Origin: Drosophila miranda
Taxonomy: Eukaryota; Arthropoda; Insecta; Diptera; Drosophilidae
DNA: 64,000 nucleotides
Assembly: GCF_003369915.1 (NCBI RefSeq)
Contig: NW_022881603.1
Coordinates: 13,675,593 to 13,739,592, forward strand
Direction of reading: 5' to 3'
The position numbers and the translations under genes were made by a program. Of this stretch, positions 58,971 to 64,000 are shown piece after piece. Every line of letters starts with the position of its first letter. Position 1 is the stretch's first letter. The notes beneath the pieces were generated by a model. The model was not told where the DNA came from, ran no database searches, and saw only the letters and a program-made list of their open reading frames with translations.

Positions 58971-59593
58971 TTTTCTTCGGGGCAAGGCCGGCTAGCCAGT
59001 CATCCCAGGGCTGGGTACTTCCCAAGCCCTCAGGTCGCACAATATACCAACTAATTGGACATCTCGAACAAATTGAAACAACAAAAGTAACCGACAAAAA
59101 AAAACTGCAAACGGACTCTACTCGACAAACAACATTACAGTAACTTCCTTCAACACAGACGTGGACCAGGTCGAGGTGTCGATGTTTTTACCCCTGACGT
59201 ACCCTCCCTACCTGAGATCTGAATAACAACGTTTTGGATCTCCCTGCCATGTGCAGCAGCCTTACCCTCTCGTTGCTGTGGCTCCTCTTCCCCCCATATG
59301 AAACGCTTAGCAATTCATTTTCTTCGTTATAATTTTCACTTCAATTTCCTAATTTTACACGGTATCATCGCTACACTAAGCCTGCCTATTCATACCCCCT
59401 TCATCTTATCACTACGGGCGGTTAATAAATAAATAGATAAATAGAAATAATTAACATAATAAATATAAATAAGTTACATATAGATATAATATGGACGGAC
59501 TTAAATTAGGGGATTAACATATACATATAAATGGAGACGTCTAACAAAAATAAATAATGGGAGTAAATAAGTTAATTGATGATTTTTTTTTAA
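58971..59593. other. intergenic DNA, possible retroelement tail
   Basis: 58971-59150 has a short open frame with no recognised motif. It is followed by a pyrimidine-rich segment and then AT-rich AATAAATA runs (59420-59580), which looks like the 3' end of some retroelement. Nothing diagnostic is present. Confidence 0.35.
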
Positions 59594-59719
59594 TTGATGC
59601 AGCGCAACAGCTGGGCATCTTTGCGTAGATTGTTACTGAATTGTGTGAGATATTCGGAAGCTTTCAAGGGATCGGGAAGCAATCTACAAGCGACACACAC
59701 AGTTCAGTTCAGTCATCAG
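59594..59719 (+). repeat. exact 126-bp copy of a pds5 exon/intron piece
   Basis: 59594-59719 is identical to 55908-56033, which holds the first ~90 coding bases of pds5 exon 6, its 3' splice site and 36 bases of intron. The orientation is the same as in the gene. It is preceded by a T-run and followed by unrelated sequence upstream of the CR1-like element. Confidence 0.95.
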
Positions 59720-60722
59720 CATAGCTCGCAAACGACGGTCAACACTTTTTCCCTTTGCTGTCGCGTCACTGACAAAACCGAAAAAGACCACGAAGACACG
59801 GTCTCTCACTGAGCAGAACACTTTTTGTCTCTTCGCTTGTGTTATGTGTTTCGGGTTTTCGGGTGAGCCCGACACACGATCGTGTCTCACAATAACAACT
59901 TAGAAAGACACTTTGGTCCATGATGCAATTATACAAGGTGGTCTCGTCGGCAAAAGTTAGTCCCTTAACGTATGCTAGCAATAAGTGCGAGTGAAGGGCA
60001 CATAGTACCTGAGACGGTATATGTTGATATTGATTAACCCTTAACAGGCCCGTGGGTTTTAAAATTTTAAAATAAAATGATTTTACTGATATATTAATAT
60101 TTAAATTTTATGCAGCCATTAATAATTTTTCTTCAACATTTTCGCTTCTAGCTCTTGCTTAAGCCGGTTGCGTTTTTTTTTCTTGCTCCCGCATTCTCCG
60201 CCCTTTGCCTAAATATCATACAACATTGTTGTGTCTTTGTTTTGATTTATTATCGCATCTCTTTAATTTGATTCTACTTTGTGTTAACCACCAGTGTTTT
60301 GTTTGTAAACAAGTGTTAAATATAAATTCAATATTGCAACGTAACACATCGGACTCGTGCAGGCAATTTGTTATTGTTTTTTGCCCAGTCTGCTTTTCGT
60401 TATCGCTTCTTCGGTGTGCACTGTTCTCGCGCATCAGCGTTTGCATCGCCCACACTCTCTCGTGAGCATACGCGGGCTTCTCGCATTGTTGCTCTCACTC
60501 TCTCTGGATTGCCTATACTCTCCCTCTCTGTGGACTTTTCTTTTGTGTCTCTGCTTTGGTGAGTTTACTGCTCGTTTTCTGCACTTCGTTGGATCATCTG
60601 CTTTGAATTATTGCCGCTGCAGCTGATTGTCTGGCTCGCTCTGCTGTCTGCTCTCCTACTTTACCTGCGATCTCACTCCGTTCTCTTATTATTCGTGCAC
60701 AGTGATTCTACTGCTGTCAATA

Positions 60723-61795
60723 ATGGCAATCGTTTGTAGTGCAAAGAAATGTGAATTCGGTGGTGTTATCATTGGTGATTCATTTCTTAGCTGCTGGCTG
60801 TGCGACAATTTTGCCCACATAAAATGTGCTGGTGGTGGAAATTTTGGCCGGCTGAATGATCTGATCTCGAAACGCATGGGCCTGTCTTGGTCATGTCTGG
60901 CTTGTCGGGAGATTGAGGCCGAAATGCGCACATTTATGAGACAGACTCGAACTGGGTTTCTGGATGTCCGGAAACAATTTGTGGCTCTCAACGAGAAATT
61001 TCTTGCCCTTGAATCACAGTTTCTTGGGCTCAAACTCTTGAGCGAATCGCCTAGACGGAAAATTCCGCATAATGATACCAATCTCTTGCAACCTAATCCG
61101 ATTGGCACGCCTGCCTCCCACCTTCATCCATCGGAAGCATCCATCGGCATGCCACGCCGTTGTCTGTAAATCCGCCAACGGTGGCTCCGGAGTTCTTTAC
61201 ACCGAGCAATGTGCTTCCTTCGAGCACCCAACTCCCCAACAGCATCAATCCCATCCCTGCAGTTTCTGTGGCCGTCACTTCTGACGCGGTGAGTGCTCCT
61301 AGTGCGGGTGTGCTGGTTGCTGACGACGTCTTGCCAATTCCTGCTCCAATTCCTGCTCCAATTCCTGCTCCAATTCCTGCTACAATTCCTACTCCAATTC
61401 CTGCTACAGCCATTGCTGCCAATTCCTCTGCCCTTGTACCGAGATCTCTTTTAGGAGTGGCTCCACCATCTCGATCTCGCTCGGGACTTCAACTTAAAGC
61501 AGTGGTCCCTCGGAAAGCAATATTTGTTTCTCGTCTTATTCCTGAGGCTACAACGGAGGATGTTAAACAACATCTTGCCGCTAAAATTAACACTTCGCCT
61601 GTTGATATAGTTGTGACTAAATTTACATTTAAACATAAGCGCAACATATCATCCTTTAAAATTCTTCTCCCTGATTCTTTACTATCCTGTTCTCTAGAAC
61701 CGTCAATATGGCCTGAGCATACAATTGTGCATGAGTTCCTTCTCAAAGATTCGAACTCGATTCCAAGAATTACCGAACGTGCTCCAAAAAACTGA
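60723..61795 (+). pseudogene. CR1-like ORF1, one frameshift
   Basis: It opens MAIVCSAKKCEFGGVII with a Cys/His zinc finger of PHD type (C-x-C...SCWLCDNFAHIKC...SCLAC), then a short coiled-coil-like stretch (FVALNEKFLALESQFLGLK). The frame changes near 61140-61165 (TAA 61167-61169 in the first frame), after which Pro/Ala-rich repeats (IPAPIPAPIPA) and a basic folded domain (residues APPSRSRSGLQLKAVVPRK) lead to TGA at 61793-61795. Confidence 0.75.
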
Positions 61796-64000
61796 TGTAC
61801 TATTTTTCCATGCACTATCAGAACGTTCGCAGTTTGCTGGGAATGTTGCGTCAAATTCATACTAATAGCGCGTCCTTTGATTTCGATGCCATCGCGTTTA
61901 CCGAAACCTGGCTTAACTCCTCTGTCAATGATCACGAAATTTTCATTGATAGTTACACTATTTATAGAATGGACCGCCCATCTTTTGCAGGTGGGGTTCT
62001 GATTGCAGTTAAATCTGTTTACTCATCTGAGTTATTCCCATTCAATAACATTCATGGATTTGAATTTGTTGCAGTCAAAGTTCGTGTTGGCTCCGCATTT
62101 TTCTATTTAACCTGCTCTTACATTCCTCCCAGGTCTGATGCTGAGCTTTACTTACACCACCTTTCAGCAATTAATAATGTTGTTTCTACATTAGGGTGCA
62201 ATGATCGAATTATTGTCATGGGGGACTTTAACCTCCCATTTCTTTCTTGGCTGCCTTGTAATGACGCTAACCTGTTGTTTCCCAATTGCCATAATGACTT
62301 TATCAATGGGCTAACGGATATTTCCCTTGTCCAAATTAATGCCGTTAAAAACATTAGGGACAGACTTCTTGACCTCGTTTTTGTTAACGATGGTTCTCTT
62401 GCTACTGTATCTAGAGCAAGCCCAATATCTCTCCCTGAAGATCCTTACCATCCAACTTTGTTGATATCACTGGAGTGTACACAATCTGGAGGTGCTGACA
62501 GTTCCATGGCTCCTTGTCACATAAAGTGTTTTCGCAAAACAAACTTTATTGATTTAGATCTACATCTCTCGCGTGTTGATTGGTCGTTTCTTTATTCATT
62601 ACCGAACATAGATGCAACTGTTAACTCGTTTTATAGTTCTATTTACTCCGCCCTTAATACGTTTGTTCCAGATATCACTGTACCTGTATCGTCCAAGCCT
62701 CCCTGGTTCTCCAAGTATTTGTCATACTTAAAAAATAATAAATCCCGGCTCTATAAAAAGTACCAGAAGTCGGGCTCCACGTTGGCCTTAGCTCTATACT
62801 CCTCCGCTCGCTCTCTGTTCCTTGCCGTCAATAGTCAGTGTTATAATCATTACCTTTCACAATGTAGTAGTAACTTTCGTAGTGATCCTAAAAAATTCTA
62901 TTCGTTCGTTAATTCTAAGCGCAAGTCAAACGTTTTTCCTCCGTCCCTTCGTTACCAGAACAAAACAGAAGCTTCTGCTGTTGGTATTGCAAATTTATTC
63001 GCTAACTTTTTCCAAACAACGTACTCGTCTCATATTTACAACGCATCCACTCCGTATCCGTACCAGCTACCTCAAGCTAACAGCATTTTTCTGCCCTTTT
63101 TCGAGGAAAGCGTTGTTCTGGAAGGTTTGTCATCTATGGACATATCGTTTTCTGCGGGTCCAGATAAAGTACCAAGTTGCATCTTAAAACACTGTGCCCA
63201 GTCCCTTTGCAAACCCTTGACCTTTCTCTTCAACCTCTCCTTGGAACAGTCTTGTCTCCCAGTAATTTGGAATGAGTCCTACATCATTCCGCTTCACAAA
63301 AAAGGTTCAAGATCAAACATTGAAAACTATCGTGGTATCGCAAAGCTTTCCGCCATCCCGAAGCTTCTTGAGTTCCTGGTCACCCGGCAACTGCAACATC
63401 TTTGTTGCAGCTTGATATCTCCGTCGCAACACGGTTTTTTCAGACATCGTTCAACATCGACTAACCTTCTTGAGTTTTCTAACCTAATCCACCGTGGTTT
63501 TCAAATTGGTTTGCAGACGGATGTAGTTTTTACGGACTTCAGCAAGGCATTCGATTCTGTGAACCATGCTCTGCTTATTCAAAAGCTCTCTTTATTAGGG
63601 TTCCCAACGAATCTTCTAGATTGGATTTTGTCCTATCTCTCTAACCGTACTCAATGTGTTTTGTTTTCTAACGTGTTGTCAAATACTGTTAATGTTACTT
63701 CAGGTGTGCCACAGGGAAGTCATCTGGGCCCGCTTCTGTTTATTTTATTTGTGAACGACCTTCCTCAAGTTATAACATACTCTACTACACTAATGTATGC
63801 TGATGATGTCAAAATCTGTCTTTCTTACTCTGATTGGTATTTGCACACACGCCTTCAACTTGATCTAAGTGAACTACTATTGTGGTGTTCAACTAATCTT
63901 CTTTTTCTGAACCTTTCCAAATGCAAACTTATGACATTTTACCGTCGCGCTCCTCATTTTGTCTCATATGTTCTAGGAAATCATGTCCTTGAGCGAATTT
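61795..64000 (+). CDS. CR1-like ORF2 (endonuclease and reverse transcriptase), open to the window end
   Basis: ATG at 61795-61797 overlaps the ORF1 stop as TGATG, a layout that suits termination-reinitiation. I read all 735 codons to the window edge and found no stop. The endonuclease begins HYQNVRSLLGMLRQIH and shows FTETWLN, GGVLIAVK, MGDFNLPF; RT has AGPDKVPSCILK, ENYRGIAKLSAIPKLLEF, SQHGFFRHRSTSTNLLEF, VFTDFSKAFDSVNHALL, SGVPQGSHLGPLLFILFV and the YADDVKI catalytic box. The C-terminal RT thumb continues past the edge. Together this copy may still encode working enzymes. Confidence 0.85.
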   Translation, partial: MYYFSMHYQNVRSLLGMLRQIHTNSASFDFDAIAFTETWLNSSVNDHEIFIDSYTIYRMDRPSFAGGVLIAVKSVYSSELFPFNNIHGFEFVAVKVRVGSAFFYLTCSYIPPRSDAELYLHHLSAINNVVSTLGCNDRIIVMGDFNLPFLSWLPCNDANLLFPNCHNDFINGLTDISLVQINAVKNIRDRLLDLVFVNDGSLATVSRASPISLPEDPYHPTLLISLECTQSGGADSSMAPCHIKCFRKTNFIDLDLHLSRVDWSFLYSLPNIDATVNSFYSSIYSALNTFVPDITVPVSSKPPWFSKYLSYLKNNKSRLYKKYQKSGSTLALALYSSARSLFLAVNSQCYNHYLSQCSSNFRSDPKKFYSFVNSKRKSNVFPPSLRYQNKTEASAVGIANLFANFFQTTYSSHIYNASTPYPYQLPQANSIFLPFFEESVVLEGLSSMDISFSAGPDKVPSCILKHCAQSLCKPLTFLFNLSLEQSCLPVIWNESYIIPLHKKGSRSNIENYRGIAKLSAIPKLLEFLVTRQLQHLCCSLISPSQHGFFRHRSTSTNLLEFSNLIHRGFQIGLQTDVVFTDFSKAFDSVNHALLIQKLSLLGFPTNLLDWILSYLSNRTQCVLFSNVLSNTVNVTSGVPQGSHLGPLLFILFVNDLPQVITYSTTLMYADDVKICLSYSDWYLHTRLQLDLSELLLWCSTNLLFLNLSKCKLMTFYRRAPHFVSYVLGNHVLERI

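Larger units (their letters stand above)
60200..64000 (+). mobile_element. CR1-like non-LTR retrotransposon, runs off the window
   Basis: A LINE with a pyrimidine-rich 5' region (from about 60200; the 5' end is not certain and may begin nearer 59720), ORF1 at 60723-61795 and ORF2 from 61795 beyond the right edge. ORF2 endonuclease and RT motifs resemble the CR1/Jockey group. The 3' end and any target duplication are outside. Confidence 0.8.

Noticed and set aside
58955..59143. 62-codon frame near a repeat end
   Set aside because: Short, no motif; could be a retroelement scrap, but I cannot support it.

Overview
This is Drosophila nuclear DNA: intron-split genes with insect splice signals, DINE-1 elements and fly LINE and LTR retrotransposons. 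Recognisable host genes are a U2A' fragment, a Rab5if/RCAF1-like gene, mRpL52, a small secreted-peptide gene, Oseg6 (IFT144/WDR19), Rep (Rab escort protein), hpo (Hippo kinase), an unrecognised three-TM protein gene and pds5. From memory, hpo, Oseg6, Rep and pds5 lie on D. melanogaster 2R (Muller C). Transposon load is very heavy and several genes are broken (Oseg6, Rep, U2A'), while neighbours look intact (hpo, pds5, mRpL52, Rab5if-like). My inference, not proven here, is a young non-recombining neo-Y derived from Muller C, as in D. miranda of the obscura group. The repeated DINE-1 copies would then be ISY-type elements.

Layout. 1-4.66 kb: decayed BEL/Pao element A. 4.66-14.2 kb: gene-bearing segment with the U2A' fragment, Rab5if-like gene (-), mRpL52 (+), a 233-bp tandem duplication and a secreted-peptide gene (+) with a clear TATA box. 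14.2-18.45 kb: Oseg6 (-), a pseudogene with a premature stop, two frameshifts and an internal deletion. 18.9-30.36 kb: one nested insertion block. It is an I-like LINE flanked by a 13-bp target-site duplication, carrying a DINE-1, a LOA/TRIM-type LINE (its own 13-bp TSD) and a second DINE-1. 30.4-32.0 kb: Rep (+), broken, with its 5' UTR split by that block. 32.6-33.6 kb: DINE-1. 33.85-35.9 kb: hpo (-), intact. 36.24-48.57 kb: Ty3/gypsy element with 199-bp LTRs, into whose RNase H a BEL/Pao element B (364-bp LTRs, 5-bp TSD) has inserted in opposite orientation. 48.7-50.5 kb: further DINE-1 copies, one overwriting the end of a three-TM protein gene (-). 53.5-57.9 kb: pds5 (-), 13 exons, intact. 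59.6 kb: an exact 126-bp copy of a pds5 exon/intron piece. 60.2-64 kb: CR1-like LINE whose ORF2 stays open to the window edge.

Oseg6 and Rep were a head-to-head pair with roughly 0.47 kb between start codons before the I-like element landed in the Rep leader; they are now about 12 kb apart. I did not find a new defence, RNA or enzymatic system. The most novel-looking items are the peptide-precursor gene at 11.8-12.3 kb, the dense TTTGCGAGC-type motif cluster at 5.4-5.7 kb, the pattern of gene decay, and the pds5 fragment duplication. Exon boundaries were deduced by hand from GT/AG signals and reading-frame continuity, so single-base shifts are possible.
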